The notes beneath the pieces are model-generated. The model did no database searches and was not told the origin of the DNA. It was given only the letters and a program-made list of their open reading frames with translations. This document shows, piece after piece, positions 14,760-23,649 of a stretch of 48,592 bases of DNA. Made by a program: the position numbers and the translations under genes. Every line of letters begins with the position of its first letter. The first letter of the stretch is position 1. Location of the stretch: the NCBI GenBank assembly GCA_947304395.1, contig CAMZBA010000002.1:1-48592 (forward strand). The letters run 5' to 3'. Source of the stretch: an uncultured Candidatus Saccharibacteria bacterium (GTDB taxonomy: Bacteria > Patescibacteriota > Saccharimonadia > Saccharimonadales > Saccharimonadaceae).

Positions 14760-15380
14760 ATGAAAATCATCCTCGGCACCAAGATTGGTATGACCCAGAT
14801 CATCGGTGAAGATGGCGTAGTTACTCCTGTAACTATCCTCCAAGCCGGCCCGTGCACGGTGACTCAGACTAAGTCTGTCGAAAAAGACGGCTATAGCGCT
14901 GTGCAATTGGCATTTGGTCAGGGTAAGAATCTGAGCAAGGCCGTGTCCGGACACGTCAAAAAATCCGGAAAAGATATCAACCCTAAACACATCCGTGAAT
15001 TCCGCGTCGAGAATATCCCAGAAGATGTCACGCTTGGTAGCGAAATCACCGTCGCCAGCTTTACGCTTGGTGATAAGGTCCAAGTTACAGGTACGAGCAA
15101 AGGTAAGGGCTTTGCCGGTACCGTTAAGCGCCACAACTTCCTGGAATCTCGTAACACGCACGGTTTCAAAGGCGACATTCGCAAGGTTGGTTCCATTGGT
15201 TCCATGTATCCCCAGAAGGTCTTCAAGGGCAAGAAGATGGCTGGTCGCATGGGTCATGACCGTGTAACCGTCAAGAACCTCGTTGTCTCCTATATCGACA
15301 CCGATCACAACCTTATTGGTCTCAAAGGCGCAGTGCCTGGTCCAAACAAAGGTCTCGTAATGGTGGAGGGAAAGGACTAA
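14760..15380 (+). CDS. rplC: 50S ribosomal protein L3
   Basis: The 206 aa begin MKIILGTKIGMTQI, the standard L3 opening. The start at 14760 is preferred to the longer frame from 14637 because AAAGGA lies 9 nt upstream and the longer N-terminus is translated leader. GSIGSMYPQKVFKGKKMAGRMGHDRVTV is the conserved peptidyl-transferase-proximal loop. L3 starts 23S assembly. It is first gene of the run; rplD follows after 1 nt. Confidence 0.97.
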   Translation: MKIILGTKIGMTQIIGEDGVVTPVTILQAGPCTVTQTKSVEKDGYSAVQLAFGQGKNLSKAVSGHVKKSGKDINPKHIREFRVENIPEDVTLGSEITVASFTLGDKVQVTGTSKGKGFAGTVKRHNFLESRNTHGFKGDIRKVGSIGSMYPQKVFKGKKMAGRMGHDRVTVKNLVVSYIDTDHNLIGLKGAVPGPNKGLVMVEGKD

Positions 15381-15381
15381 T

Positions 15382-15984
15382 ATGGCAGAAGCAAAATTGA
15401 ATAAAGACGTATTTGGTCTTTCCGTCGATAATCATGAGCTCGTCAAACTAGCTTATGATACCTATCTTGCAAACTCTCGCAGCTCTCACGCTAAGACTCT
15501 TAAGCGTGGCGAAGTCCGCGGTGGCGGCAAGAAGCCATGGAAGCAGAAAGGTACCGGTCGTGCTCGTTTTGGTAGCACCCGCAACCCAATTTGGCGCCAT
15601 GGTGGTGTAGCTTTCGGTCGCACCGGCGAAGAAAACTTCACCAAGAAAATCAGCAAGAGCAGCAAGCTCCTCGCTGTACGTCAGGCTCTCAGTATGCAAA
15701 ATACTGACAAGGCTGTCATAACGATTGCAAAATTTGACGCCAAGAGCGGCAAAACTAAAGATGCAGTCAAAGAACTAAAATTAGAAGCTGGTAAGAACTA
15801 CCTCCTTGTAGTTCCTGAGAAAACCGACGAGATTCTTCGCGCTACTAATAATATCGCTAATCTCAAGGTCGTCCGCCCAACTTATCTAAATGTTTTCGAT
15901 ATTCTAAACGCTGACCAAATCATCATCGTTGAAGCTGCTCTCGAGCAAATCGAAAACTGGCTGATCGGAAAGGAGAACGCATAA
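15382..15984 (+). CDS. rplD: 50S ribosomal protein L4
   Basis: The 200 aa contain the extended loop that lines the exit tunnel: RGEVRGGGKKPWKQKGTGRARFGSTRNPIWRHGGVAFG (about residues 41-80). L4 also autoregulates the S10 operon in some bacteria. The stop and the rplW start overlap by one base. Confidence 0.96.
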   Translation: MAEAKLNKDVFGLSVDNHELVKLAYDTYLANSRSSHAKTLKRGEVRGGGKKPWKQKGTGRARFGSTRNPIWRHGGVAFGRTGEENFTKKISKSSKLLAVRQALSMQNTDKAVITIAKFDAKSGKTKDAVKELKLEAGKNYLLVVPEKTDEILRATNNIANLKVVRPTYLNVFDILNADQIIIVEAALEQIENWLIGKENA

Positions 15985-16319
15985 TGTTAATTCGTCCTAT
16001 CGCAACCGAAAAAGCCTATCATGAACAAACCAAGCGTGGCTACATGTTCGTCGTTCCTAACGACGCTAGCAAACAAGCCGTCGCAAAACAGGTTTCCGAA
16101 CAATTTAACGTAACAGTCACTTCCGTTCGTATCAGCGTGCGCAAAGGTAAAGCAACTCGCTTCAGCCGTGGTAAGCATGCCTATCCTGGTACAACTTATC
16201 GTCAAGACAAGAAAATTGCTTTTGTTACTCTTAAAGAGGGCGACAAAATCAAGATCTTTGACGAGGAGCCAGTAGCAGAAGCTGACGACAAGAAATCCGA
16301 CAAGAAAGGGGATAAATAA
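15984..16319 (+). CDS. rplW: 50S ribosomal protein L23
   Basis: The 111 aa begin MLIRPIATEKAY and contain the family segment VSEQFNVTVTSVRISVRKGK. L23 sits at the tunnel exit and docks trigger factor and SRP. A lysine/aspartate-rich tail (ADDKKSDKKGDK) extends past the usual end. It overlaps rplD and rplB by one base each, so the three are translationally coupled. Confidence 0.95.
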   Translation: MLIRPIATEKAYHEQTKRGYMFVVPNDASKQAVAKQVSEQFNVTVTSVRISVRKGKATRFSRGKHAYPGTTYRQDKKIAFVTLKEGDKIKIFDEEPVAEADDKKSDKKGDK

Positions 16320-17155
16320 TGGCTATTAAAGCATATCGCCCAACTACGCCGGCTCAACGTCAGAAAACAACCCAAGATTTTGATCAAGTTACTACTCGTA
16401 AGCCGCTCAAAAGCTTGGTAAAGAGCAAAAAACAGCAAGCCGGTAAGAACAACTCCGGTCGCATTACGGTCCGCCATCGTGGCGGCGGCGTCAAACGCCA
16501 CTATCGTATTTTGACTCACAATCTTCCAGCGGGTCTTACCCTAAGGATTGAAGAGATCGAATATGATCCAAACCGTAGCGCACGCATTGCTCGTGTCAAA
16601 GACCAGAACGGTGTATATTATTACATTCTCGCCGATACCAACATGGCAAAAGGTGCCGAGATTAAAACTGGTGATGAGGCTCCTATCGAAGCTTCCAACC
16701 GCATGTCTCTTGAGCAAATTCCAGTTGGTACCCAGGTTTATGCAATTGAATTAACTCCAGGCAAAGGTGCTCAAATGGTCCGCGCCGCTGGTGCTACTGC
16801 TCAGCTCATGGCAAAAGAAAATGGCTATGCCACTCTTCGTATGCCATCCGGTGAGGTTCGCAAAGTATTAACTACTTGCGAAGCAAGCATCGGTACCGTA
16901 GGTAACGTTCAACACCAAAATATCAAGATTGGTTCCGCCGGTCGCAAACGCCGCAAAGGCATTCGCCCAACCGTTCGTGGTGTCGTTATGAACGCTTGTG
17001 ATCACCCACATGGTGGTGGTGACGGTGGTCGTCACGGTTCGGGCAAAGCTCCACGCACGCCATGGGGCCAACTCACCTTGGGTTATCGTACTCGTCATAA
17101 TAAGAAAACTAACAAGATGATTGTCCGCAGTCGTCATGAAGGAAAGAGGAAATAG
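16319..17155 (+). CDS. rplB: 50S ribosomal protein L2
   Basis: The 278 aa are standard. GRITVRHRGGGVKRHYR (about residues 47-63) and MNACDHPHGGGDGG (about 223-236, with the conserved histidine near the peptidyl-transferase centre) are clear. Most bacteria have MNPVDHPHGGGEG there, so A-C replaces P-V. The start overlaps the rplW stop. Confidence 0.97.
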   Translation: MAIKAYRPTTPAQRQKTTQDFDQVTTRKPLKSLVKSKKQQAGKNNSGRITVRHRGGGVKRHYRILTHNLPAGLTLRIEEIEYDPNRSARIARVKDQNGVYYYILADTNMAKGAEIKTGDEAPIEASNRMSLEQIPVGTQVYAIELTPGKGAQMVRAAGATAQLMAKENGYATLRMPSGEVRKVLTTCEASIGTVGNVQHQNIKIGSAGRKRRKGIRPTVRGVVMNACDHPHGGGDGGRHGSGKAPRTPWGQLTLGYRTRHNKKTNKMIVRSRHEGKRK

Positions 17156-17158
17156 TCT

Positions 17159-17449
17159 ATGTCTAGATCTCTTAAGAAGGGCCTTTATGTGGACGCCAAG
17201 CTTCAGAAAAAGATTGAAGCCCTTTCCGCTGAAGACCGCACTATTATCAAGACCTGGGCTCGCGAATCTACTATCAGCCCAGAGATGGTTGGTCGCACTA
17301 TTGCCGTCCACAACGGTCGTGTCCATGTACCAGTGTTCGTAACTGAGAACATGGTTGGCCATAAGCTCGGTGAATTTGCGCCAACTCGTAAATTTAAGCG
17401 CCATGGCGGCAAGAAAGCCGCTGAAGCTGCAGCAAAGAAGGGGGCATAA
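17159..17449 (+). CDS. rpsS: 30S ribosomal protein S19
   Basis: The 96 aa begin [42 protein letters not shown] and [13 protein letters not shown] are invariant features of this 30S head protein. The C-terminal tail is alanine/lysine-rich. Confidence 0.97.
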   Translation: MSRSLKKGLYVDAKLQKKIEALSAEDRTIIKTWARESTISPEMVGRTIAVHNGRVHVPVFVTENMVGHKLGEFAPTRKFKRHGGKKAAEAAAKKGA

Positions 17450-17452
17450 TCT

Positions 17453-17866
17453 ATGGCCACTAAAACTGCACATGCATATATTAAAGGCGTAGACGGCCAG
17501 CCGCGCAAAGTTAGCGTTGTTGCTAGCTTGGTCCGTGATCGCTATGTCGCCGACGCCGTGATTATTCTCGAGAATACTCCACGTCGCGCCGCAAAGGCTG
17601 TTCGCAAAGCAATCGAGTCCGCCACAGCTAACCTATTGCAAAGTGGTAGCATCGACTCCAAGACTATCGCTATCAACCGTATTTCGGTGACAGCCGGTAC
17701 TCGTATGCGCCGCTATGTTCCAGCTAGCCGCGGTCGCGCATTGCCTTATGAAAAGATTTCATCCAACATCTTCGTTGAGGTCGTAGGCGAAGAAAAAGTT
17801 AAGAAGACTGCTGAGAAAAAAGCTGATTCAAAGGCAGACAAGAAAGAAGAAAAGGAGAAAAAGTAA
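17453..17866 (+). CDS. rplV: 50S ribosomal protein L22
   Basis: The 137 aa have the L22 core: KVSVVASLVRDRYVADAV, the beta hairpin that reaches into the exit tunnel (ISVTAGTRMRRYVPASRGRA, about residues 80-99) and ISSNIFVEV. A lysine-rich tail of about 25 residues (KKTAEKKADSKADKKEEK) follows the family end, as in several other r-proteins of this window. Confidence 0.95.
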   Translation: MATKTAHAYIKGVDGQPRKVSVVASLVRDRYVADAVIILENTPRRAAKAVRKAIESATANLLQSGSIDSKTIAINRISVTAGTRMRRYVPASRGRALPYEKISSNIFVEVVGEEKVKKTAEKKADSKADKKEEKEKK

Positions 17867-18493
17867 ATGGGTCAGAAAGTAAACCCAGTAAGCTACCGCC
17901 TCCAGGTCAACAAGAACTGGAGCAGCAAGTGGTTCTCCCGCAAGGCTGACTTCAAGAATTGGCTCATCGAAGATGTCAAAATCCGTGAAGTTATCGAGAA
18001 TCGCTTCAAGAGTCGCCCAACTATCGACCGTATCGGTATTGAGCGCAGCCCAAACCTTACTACCATTACTATTCGCACCGCTAAAGCGGGTGCCGTAATC
18101 GGCAAGCAAGGTGCCGGCATCAACGAGCTCAAGAAAGAACTCGAAAAAGTTACTAGCGCTCCTCTTCGCATTAATGTCGAGGAAGTTAAGAAACCAGAAC
18201 TCAGTGCTAAGCTCGTTGCCGAAAACATCGGTTTTCAGCTTGGTAAGCGTATGAATTTCCGCCGCGCCGTTAAGATGGCATGTTCATCTACTATGAACGC
18301 GGGCGCCAAAGGAATTCGTGTTGAGGTAGCTGGTCGTTTGAATGGTGCAGAAATGTCTCGCCGTGAGAAATTTATTGAAGGCTCGGTGCCTCTACATACT
18401 CTCCGCGCAGATATTGATTTCTACGTCGAGCACGCTCAGACTATCGCTGGTATCGTAGGTGTTAAAGTTTGGATCTATAAGGGGGAGAAATAA
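17867..18493 (+). CDS. rpsC: 30S ribosomal protein S3
   Basis: The 208 aa open MGQKVNPVSYRL. The KH domain GXXG loop is IGKQGAGINELKKEL (about residues 79-93), and MNAGAKGIRVEVAGRLNGAEMSR is the C-domain signature. S3 is part of the mRNA entry helicase site. It begins directly at the base after the rplV stop. Confidence 0.97.
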   Translation: MGQKVNPVSYRLQVNKNWSSKWFSRKADFKNWLIEDVKIREVIENRFKSRPTIDRIGIERSPNLTTITIRTAKAGAVIGKQGAGINELKKELEKVTSAPLRINVEEVKKPELSAKLVAENIGFQLGKRMNFRRAVKMACSSTMNAGAKGIRVEVAGRLNGAEMSRREKFIEGSVPLHTLRADIDFYVEHAQTIAGIVGVKVWIYKGEK

Positions 18494-18496
18494 ATT

Positions 18497-18916
18497 ATGG
18501 CACTTAGTCAACCACGCAAAGAAGCGCACCGCAAGGTTCGCAAAGGCAAGAATGAAGGTAAGGCTAGCCGCTGCAATTATGTAGCATTTGGCGATTTTGG
18601 CCTCATGAGCCTTGATAACGAACGCATCAATGGCCGCCAAATCGAGGCAGCTCGCCAGGCGATTACTCGCTACGTTAAACGTGGTGGTAAAATCTGGATT
18701 CGCATCTTCCCGCACACCCCAGTCACCAAGAAGCCACTCGATGTCAAGATGGGTAGCGGCAAGGGTGAACCGCAGTTCCACGTTGCTAAGGTAAAAGCCG
18801 GCACTGTTATGTTCGAAATCGCGGACGTTACTGAAGCGCAAGCACGCGAAGCTCTCCGCCTCGCCTCTCATAAGCTTCCAGTCCGCTGCAAAATCGTAAA
18901 GAAGGGGGAGCTCTAA
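18497..18916 (+). CDS. rplP: 50S ribosomal protein L16
   Basis: The 139 aa include [58 protein letters not shown] and a KLPVRCKIV end. L16 contacts tRNA in the large-subunit A/P region. The N-terminus is somewhat diverged from the usual ML-PKRTKYRK. Confidence 0.95.
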   Translation: MALSQPRKEAHRKVRKGKNEGKASRCNYVAFGDFGLMSLDNERINGRQIEAARQAITRYVKRGGKIWIRIFPHTPVTKKPLDVKMGSGKGEPQFHVAKVKAGTVMFEIADVTEAQAREALRLASHKLPVRCKIVKKGEL

Positions 18917-18917
18917 A

Positions 18918-19121
18918 ATGGCAGATAAGAAAACCGTCAAAGAAGCAAAGACTGTTAGCAAACTCCCATTGGATGAGCAGCTAAAAGCAAAACGCGAAGA
19001 ACTTCTTATCGCACAGCAAGGTCTTGGTTCGACACTTCAGAACCCACACCGCATTAAAGCTATCAAGAAAGAAATTGCTCGCATATTAACGCAAATTAAC
19101 GCCACGGAAGGAGATAAGTAA
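18918..19121 (+). CDS. rpmC: 50S ribosomal protein L29
   Basis: The 67-aa helical protein holds the core [17 protein letters not shown]...[19 protein letters not shown]. The QNPHRI(K/R) motif is diagnostic. An N-terminal lysine-rich stretch of about 18 residues is extra. L29 sits beside L23 at the tunnel exit. It overlaps rpsQ by one base. Confidence 0.93.
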   Translation: MADKKTVKEAKTVSKLPLDEQLKAKREELLIAQQGLGSTLQNPHRIKAIKKEIARILTQINATEGDK

Positions 19122-19423
19122 TGGCACGCACACTTACAGGAGTAGTGTCCTCCGACAAGCGCAACAAGACAATTACTGTCGAAATCACCTCTCGTGAGAC
19201 GCATCCACTCTACAAGAAGCAGTACTCCAAAACCCGTAAGTATACCGCTCACGATGAAAAGAATGCTGCTCATGAAGGCGATATCGTCATGATTGCCGAA
19301 AGTCGCCCAATCAGCAAGACCAAAACCTGGACTCTCGTAAAAGTTATCGAGAAGAGCCATGGTAAAGTTGAGCTTAAAGAAGAAGTCACTCAGGTCGAAA
19401 GTGACGAGAAAGAGGAGAAATAA
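19121..19423 (+). CDS. rpsQ: 30S ribosomal protein S17
   Basis: The 100 aa start [22 protein letters not shown] and keep [40 protein letters not shown], the OB-fold core of S17. The acidic/lysine tail after about residue 84 is an extension. Confidence 0.96.
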   Translation: MARTLTGVVSSDKRNKTITVEITSRETHPLYKKQYSKTRKYTAHDEKNAAHEGDIVMIAESRPISKTKTWTLVKVIEKSHGKVELKEEVTQVESDEKEEK

Positions 19424-19426
19424 TAA

Positions 19427-19795
19427 ATGATTCAACAAGAAACCCGTTTGAAAGTTGCCGACAACAGCGGCGCCAAAGAGCTTGGTGTCATCCGCGTTCT
19501 CGGTGGCACTCGCGCTCGATATGCGCACGTGGGCGACATTGTGACCTGCTCAGTTAAGGAAGCATCCCCAACTGGCAACGTCAAGAAAAAAGCTGTCGTT
19601 CGTGCCGTAATCGTTCGTACGCGCGCAACCATTCGCCGTCCTGATGGATCAACGATCCGCTTTGATGACAATGCGGCCGTTCTCGTCAACGACGACAAAA
19701 CCCCAAAGGGTACCCGTGTCTTTGGTCCAGTTCCACGCGAACTTCGCGACCTTGGCTACGCAAAGATTATCAGCTTAGCTCCGGAGGTACTATAA
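19427..19795 (+). CDS. rplN: 50S ribosomal protein L14
   Basis: The 122 aa are a textbook L14: [38 protein letters not shown] and [14 protein letters not shown]. It forms intersubunit bridge B8. The stop overlaps the rplX start by one base. Confidence 0.97.
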   Translation: MIQQETRLKVADNSGAKELGVIRVLGGTRARYAHVGDIVTCSVKEASPTGNVKKKAVVRAVIVRTRATIRRPDGSTIRFDDNAAVLVNDDKTPKGTRVFGPVPRELRDLGYAKIISLAPEVL

Positions 19796-20115
19796 TGGGT
19801 GTACGAATTAAAACTGGTGACACCGTAAAAATTATTTCCGGCGCCAACAAAGGTACGACCGGTAAGGTTGTTAAGGTCGAACCGTCAAACAATAAAGTAT
19901 ATATTGAAGGTGTAGGCAACCGCACCCGCCACATGCGTGCAAGTATGTATCGCCAAAGTGGTAAAAAAGATATTCAAGTCGGCATCGATGCAAGTAATGT
20001 CGCGCTCGTGATTGACGCAAAGTCTGGCGATACCAGCCGCGTCGGCTACGGCAAAGACAAGGACGGCAAAACCGTTCGCATCGCCCGCCAAGCAAATAAC
20101 CGGGAGATTAAATAA
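19795..20115 (+). CDS. rplX: 50S ribosomal protein L24
   Basis: The 106 aa contain the KOW motif RIKTGDTVKIISGANKGTTGKVVKVEP (residues 3-29). L24 helps start 23S folding. It is preceded by a good GGAGG SD and overlaps rplE by one base. Confidence 0.95.
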   Translation: MGVRIKTGDTVKIISGANKGTTGKVVKVEPSNNKVYIEGVGNRTRHMRASMYRQSGKKDIQVGIDASNVALVIDAKSGDTSRVGYGKDKDGKTVRIARQANNREIK

Positions 20116-20687
20116 TGGCCGAAACTAAATATGAAGCACGCCTCAAGACTCTTTATAACAAAGAGATCGCAAAGGCACTACAAAAAGAACTAGGTCTCGA
20201 CAATATCAACCAAGTACCAAAACTAGAAAAAGTAATGGTCACTTCTGGTGTTGGTAAAAAACGTGAAGACAAACGCTTCACGGAGACCGTAGAGCTTACC
20301 TTAACTAAGATTACAGGTCAAGCAGTAACGAGCCGTTTGGCTAAAAAATCAATCGCTCAATTCAAAATTCGTAAAGGCATGGGCGCACCAGTTGGCTATA
20401 TGACCACTTTGCGCAATGATAAAATGTACGAATTTGTTGATCGTCTAATCAATATTGCATTGCCACATGTGCGCGATTTCCACGGCGTCAGCCGCAAGGC
20501 CTTCGATGCTCAGGGCAACTATAACCTTGGTCTCAAAGAGCAGACCGTCTTCCCAGAAATTTCTTTCGAAGACGCAGCTGTCCTTCATGGCCTTGAAATC
20601 ACATTTGTAATTAAAAACGGTTCACGCGAAGGGAGCATGAAATTGTTAGAAAAATTCGGCATGCCGTTTGAGAAGGAGGCAAAGTAG
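20115..20687 (+). CDS. rplE: 50S ribosomal protein L5
   Basis: The 190 aa include [71 protein letters not shown] and [16 protein letters not shown]5 binds 5S rRNA and bridges to S13. Confidence 0.97.
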   Translation: MAETKYEARLKTLYNKEIAKALQKELGLDNINQVPKLEKVMVTSGVGKKREDKRFTETVELTLTKITGQAVTSRLAKKSIAQFKIRKGMGAPVGYMTTLRNDKMYEFVDRLINIALPHVRDFHGVSRKAFDAQGNYNLGLKEQTVFPEISFEDAAVLHGLEITFVIKNGSREGSMKLLEKFGMPFEKEAK

Positions 20688-20688
20688 T

Positions 20689-20958
20689 ATGGCTAAGAAG
20701 TCTGCCGTCCTTCGTGACGAAAAACGCCGCAAAATGTACGAAAAATACGCTGAAAAGCGCGCAGAGCTTAAGGCTACTGGCGACCTCGAGGGTCTACAAA
20801 AGTTGCCACGCAACTCCAGCCCAACTCGCCTTAAGAATCGCGATATGCTAGACGGCCGCCCACGTGGCTACATGCGCCGTTTCGGCCTCAGCCGTATTAA
20901 TTTCCGCGAAAAAGCAAGCAAGGGTGAAATCCCTGGCGTAACAAAGAGTAGTTGGTAG
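20689..20958 (+). CDS. rpsN: 30S ribosomal protein S14, zinc-free form
   Basis: The 89 aa start at the ATG one base after the rplE stop; AAGGAGG lies upstream. [35 protein letters not shown] is the S14 core. No cysteine is present, so this is the long C-minus type and not the short CXXC zinc form. Confidence 0.95.
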   Translation: MAKKSAVLRDEKRRKMYEKYAEKRAELKATGDLEGLQKLPRNSSPTRLKNRDMLDGRPRGYMRRFGLSRINFREKASKGEIPGVTKSSW

Positions 20959-20971
20959 GAAAGGAGAAGAT

Positions 20972-21373
20972 ATGTCTATTCAAACAACCGATCCTGTAGC
21001 TGACTTGCTTACCCGTATCCGTAACGCAATCGCAGTCGGCAAGACCGAAATTCGTGTCCCTACCAGCAAACTCAAATTTGCTGTTGCCGACAAGCTGCAG
21101 AAGATTAATTATCTAGAAAAAGTCGAAATCGAAGAAGCTCAACCGCGCGGCATCCTTCATATCGTTATCAATAACGAAGGTGAAAATGCTCGCATCAATG
21201 AGATTTCCAAGGTTTCAACTCCAGGTCGCCGTATCTATACTGGCGTGAACGAGATTCCGAAAGTCAAATCTGGTCGCGGTACCGTATTGATTTCAACCAG
21301 CAAGGGTATTATGACTGGCCAAGAAGCCGTCAAGAATAAACTTGGTGGAGAAATACTTGTCCGAGTTTGGTAA
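20972..21373 (+). CDS. rpsH: 30S ribosomal protein S8
   Basis: The 133 aa run from DPVADLLTRIRNAIAVGK to the closing STSKGIMTGQEAVKNKLGGEILVRVW. S8 is a primary 16S binder and, in E. coli, the spc-operon regulator. AAAGGAG precedes the ATG. In almost all bacteria rplF follows directly; here a terminator ends the transcript and rplF is 9.5 kb away. Confidence 0.97.
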   Translation: MSIQTTDPVADLLTRIRNAIAVGKTEIRVPTSKLKFAVADKLQKINYLEKVEIEEAQPRGILHIVINNEGENARINEISKVSTPGRRIYTGVNEIPKVKSGRGTVLISTSKGIMTGQEAVKNKLGGEILVRVW

Positions 21374-21393
21374 TATTACGGCCTGAATGCAAG

Positions 21394-21418
21394 AATATCC
21401 TCTACGGGGGATATTTTT
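21394..21418 (+). terminator. intrinsic terminator of the rplC-rpsH operon
   Basis: AATATCCTC/GGGGATATT (one T-G pair) with a TACG loop and a T run. Confidence 0.85.
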
Positions 21419-21462
21419 GTTATGGAAACTTGTTCAAATATATACACCTTTACGTAATCTTA

Positions 21463-21471
21463 TGGTAAAAT
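21463..21471 (+). promoter_or_regulatory. extended -10 promoter of the T7SS substrate operon
   Basis: TGG-TAAAAT with no good -35. It is the only promoter-like signal between the rpsH terminator and the first Esx-like gene. Confidence 0.5.
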
Positions 21472-21480
21472 CATGTTAAG

Positions 21481-21535
21481 AAAGGAGGTCAAAAAAAACA
21501 AGATGCTATCATTTTGCGATAGCTTGAAGGTATAA
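21481..21535 (+). promoter_or_regulatory. leader with detached SD and hairpin
   Basis: A strong AAAGGAGG (21481-21488) is 60 nt upstream of the first Esx-like start, too far to serve it. Between them GCTATC (21505-21510) and GATAGC (21518-21523) form a perfect hairpin, and an ATG at 21503 opens a 10-codon frame ending TAA at 21533-21535. This could be a leader peptide or a control stem. Confidence 0.4.
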
Positions 21536-21547
21536 AAACATTACGTC

Positions 21548-21892
21548 ATGAACAACGTTATAGCTGGTATAAAAGATAGCGAGCTTAATGATCTTAGCCT
21601 CGAAGTGATAAAGTACCGTGATAGAATTTCCGATTTATTCGAGAAAGTTGATGCTTGCATGGAGAGACTGCAGTCGTGCTACGTAGGCGAGCCAAGCGGA
21701 AGAATCGCCAACTATGCCGAAAACTTGCATGCTTCTTTTTCAACGGCTAAAGATAATATTAAGTCATACGCGGACGATTTCGCTACTTTGATTAGTAAAA
21801 TGCACGAGAATGACCAATATTTATCAAGTTTATTCCTAGAATCCACGGAAGAACAACAAACTAAAATTGATAATAACGATTTTTCAGTATAA
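21548..21892 (+). CDS. WXG100/Esx-like helical protein (first T7SS small gene)
   Basis: The 114 aa are all helix except a central turn CYVGEPSGRI (about residues 44-53), which occupies the place of the W-x-G turn in Esx proteins (aromatic-V-G). The length and helix-turn-helix layout suit the WXG100 superfamily, whose members are exported as dimers by type VII secretion. The strict W is missing, so the assignment leans on context: it heads a run of seven small genes ahead of EssC. No signal peptide. Confidence 0.6.
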   Translation: MNNVIAGIKDSELNDLSLEVIKYRDRISDLFEKVDACMERLQSCYVGEPSGRIANYAENLHASFSTAKDNIKSYADDFATLISKMHENDQYLSSLFLESTEEQQTKIDNNDFSV

Positions 21893-21913
21893 AAAATAGG
21901 AGAATTTATTAAT

Positions 21914-22225
21914 ATGGCACTAAATATAGACGGCGCAACGACCGGGTACGATTCGGCTGGGATCGCATCTCTACTACAGATTATTCATGCTGATGTGATT
22001 CAGGCAGCGTCCGATAAACTAACGGCCGACAAAGCTACCTTGGATACAGCTCTTGACAGTATCTGGCAAGGTAAATCCGAACTTATATTCAAGAGCAATC
22101 TCGAAGCGGATGTTAAGAAAGTTTGCAAAGGTCTAGAGGATGCATATAAAGTCCTAGAGTCGGAAGTGACCCAGACTGGTCAGCAAATGGGAAAAGTAGA
22201 CGAAAATTTAGTGGACAAGAAATAG
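21914..22225 (+). CDS. WXG100-family protein
   Basis: The 103 aa have the Esx size and a clear turn: SIWQGKSELIFKSNLEADV (WQG at about residues 50-52), flanked by two amphipathic helices. Proteins of this kind (EsxA/EsxB, YukE) are substrates and structural partners of the EssC ATPase. The SD AGGAG lies about 10 nt upstream of the ATG. It is second in the small-gene run. Confidence 0.75.
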   Translation: MALNIDGATTGYDSAGIASLLQIIHADVIQAASDKLTADKATLDTALDSIWQGKSELIFKSNLEADVKKVCKGLEDAYKVLESEVTQTGQQMGKVDENLVDKK

Positions 22226-22242
22226 GAAAGGATAAATAAATT

Positions 22243-22719
22243 ATGAGCATTAATGATGCTACTGGCGCAATCCAACACAATGTACCAGATGCCTTCGATA
22301 ATATACAAACCGCAAGCGCCGCCGTGCAATCTCAAGTTGGCGATCCAGCAGGCAATTTCTTCACGGGAACTGCTTCATATGGAGCAGACTTTGCGGGTAT
22401 AAATTCTAATAATCTTGATGCATTTAATAACGCCGTCGATGCATATAGAGATGCTGCAATCCAAATTCTCGACGGCTTCGACACGCAGAAGTCAAATATC
22501 GAAAAAGCGTTCAAAGGATCGACTGCGGATGCGCTACAAACGTTCTTCACATCAATTAAGGATCTATGTAACGCATATGTCACCGCAATAAATACGGAGA
22601 AAGCATACCTGCTAGAAGTTAATCGGAACTGGATAAACACCACTGCGCAGATATCCCAAGATATTAATGCTGACGCTAGCGCAGTCGGTGCCCAAAAAGA
22701 TACAATTAATCTGCAGTAA
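22243..22719 (+). CDS. long Esx-like protein
   Basis: The 158-aa helical protein has an N-terminal low-complexity Ala/Asn-rich part and a central turn AFKGSTADALQTFFTSIKDLC (about residues 88-108), with F-K-G in the W-x-G position followed by the usual small-residue helix start. It resembles the longer WXG100 relatives and the N-terminal halves of LXG proteins, but has no toxin domain. SD AGGAAAGG. Confidence 0.62.
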   Translation: MSINDATGAIQHNVPDAFDNIQTASAAVQSQVGDPAGNFFTGTASYGADFAGINSNNLDAFNNAVDAYRDAAIQILDGFDTQKSNIEKAFKGSTADALQTFFTSIKDLCNAYVTAINTEKAYLLEVNRNWINTTAQISQDINADASAVGAQKDTINLQ

Positions 22720-22733
22720 GGGGAACTTAAAAT

Positions 22734-23033
22734 ATGGCTTCAATTGGAGAATATCGAAACGATATAAAAAGATATCGCGCACTAAAAGAAAAAGTGGCGT
22801 ATATTATTAGCGAGTTAAATTCGGGTTCCGAAAATGCAAATAAGCTTAGCAATGAAGTTGCGGGTAGTTTTAAAGTTAACAACATTCCAGCTAAGCTTAC
22901 CGGTCGTATCGATATTCTCAATCGGAGCATGGCAGAAACTGCAAACTACTTAAAGGACACTATACTACCAAGTTTAGACAGGGCTATAGATAATGCGTAT
23001 GATGAAATTGAAAGGCTTGAGGAGGAAGACTGA
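22734..23033 (+). CDS. small helical T7SS-associated protein, DUF5082/YwqH-like
   Basis: The 99-aa protein is two long helices (YRNDIKRYRALKEKVAYIISELN and ILNRSMAETANYLKDTILPSLDRA), joined by a segment with KVNNIPAKLTGRI and without W-x-G. The plan recalls the DUF5082 proteins that precede DUF5344 and LXG genes in Bacillus T7SS loci. That link is inferred from size and order only. AAGGGGA lies upstream, and the stop is at the next gene's SD. Confidence 0.6.
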   Translation: MASIGEYRNDIKRYRALKEKVAYIISELNSGSENANKLSNEVAGSFKVNNIPAKLTGRIDILNRSMAETANYLKDTILPSLDRAIDNAYDEIERLEEED

Positions 23034-23034
23034 A

Positions 23035-23328
23035 ATGAAAGCAATTTCATATGCGGACACAACAGAAATTGAAAGCATATCAGACAAGCTCCTTGTTCTA
23101 GCAAATGATATTAATTTGGAATTTAACTCTCTGTTTGAACGTCTTGCAGAAGTACCAAGGGGAACACAAGAATGGATTGGTGGGCAAGCCGACATATACT
23201 TCCGCATTACAGCAACCGAAAGATCTCAATATGTCAATTTAACAAATGCTATAAGAGATATCAGCAAAGAACTAAAGATTGAATCGATAGGACTAGATAA
23301 CGCTATAGATAGAAACAATAAGGATTAA
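23035..23328 (+). CDS. WXG100-like protein, DUF5344/YwqI-like
   Basis: The 97 aa start at the ATG one base past the previous stop, with GAGGAAG upstream. The turn EWIGGQADIYFR (about residues 46-57) is a clear W-x-G followed by the usual A-x-x-F/Y helix. It is a small helical hairpin. Pairing with the upstream DUF5082-like gene would match the Bacillus order. Confidence 0.65.
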   Translation: MKAISYADTTEIESISDKLLVLANDINLEFNSLFERLAEVPRGTQEWIGGQADIYFRITATERSQYVNLTNAIRDISKELKIESIGLDNAIDRNNKD

Positions 23329-23333
23329 AAAAA

Positions 23334-23642
23334 ATGAGCAAAATAAACTATCCTGAAAAAGGTCTTATAATCACCACCAAATCGCTGGTTGAAGAATGTT
23401 CCAATTCTATCTCAAATGCAAGATCTCGTGCTGATTTGGATGTTCCGCATCGCTACTCAAGAAGAGATTATTTGAAAGATTTAGATAATAAAATTGATGG
23501 TTTTAAAAAACAGCTAGTTGATATTCAGCGCGAAATAGAACAAGCAGACCGAGATTTTGGCGAGGTGTGCGAAAATGCTGTAAAAAGAATCGCAAAGATG
23601 AATACGCCTAATATAATAAAACGCATTAGGCGAGTAGTATAG
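23334..23642 (+). CDS. small basic helical protein in T7SS operon
   Basis: The 102-aa protein is not recognised. It has a central YSRRDYLKDLDNKIDGFKKQLVDIQREIEQ coiled-coil-prone helix and a strongly basic end (IIKRIRRVV). No W-x-G turn and no signal peptide. It starts 5 nt after the previous stop and is clearly in the same operon. Confidence 0.6.
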   Translation: MSKINYPEKGLIITTKSLVEECSNSISNARSRADLDVPHRYSRRDYLKDLDNKIDGFKKQLVDIQREIEQADRDFGEVCENAVKRIAKMNTPNIIKRIRRVV

Positions 23643-23649
23643 AGGTTAA

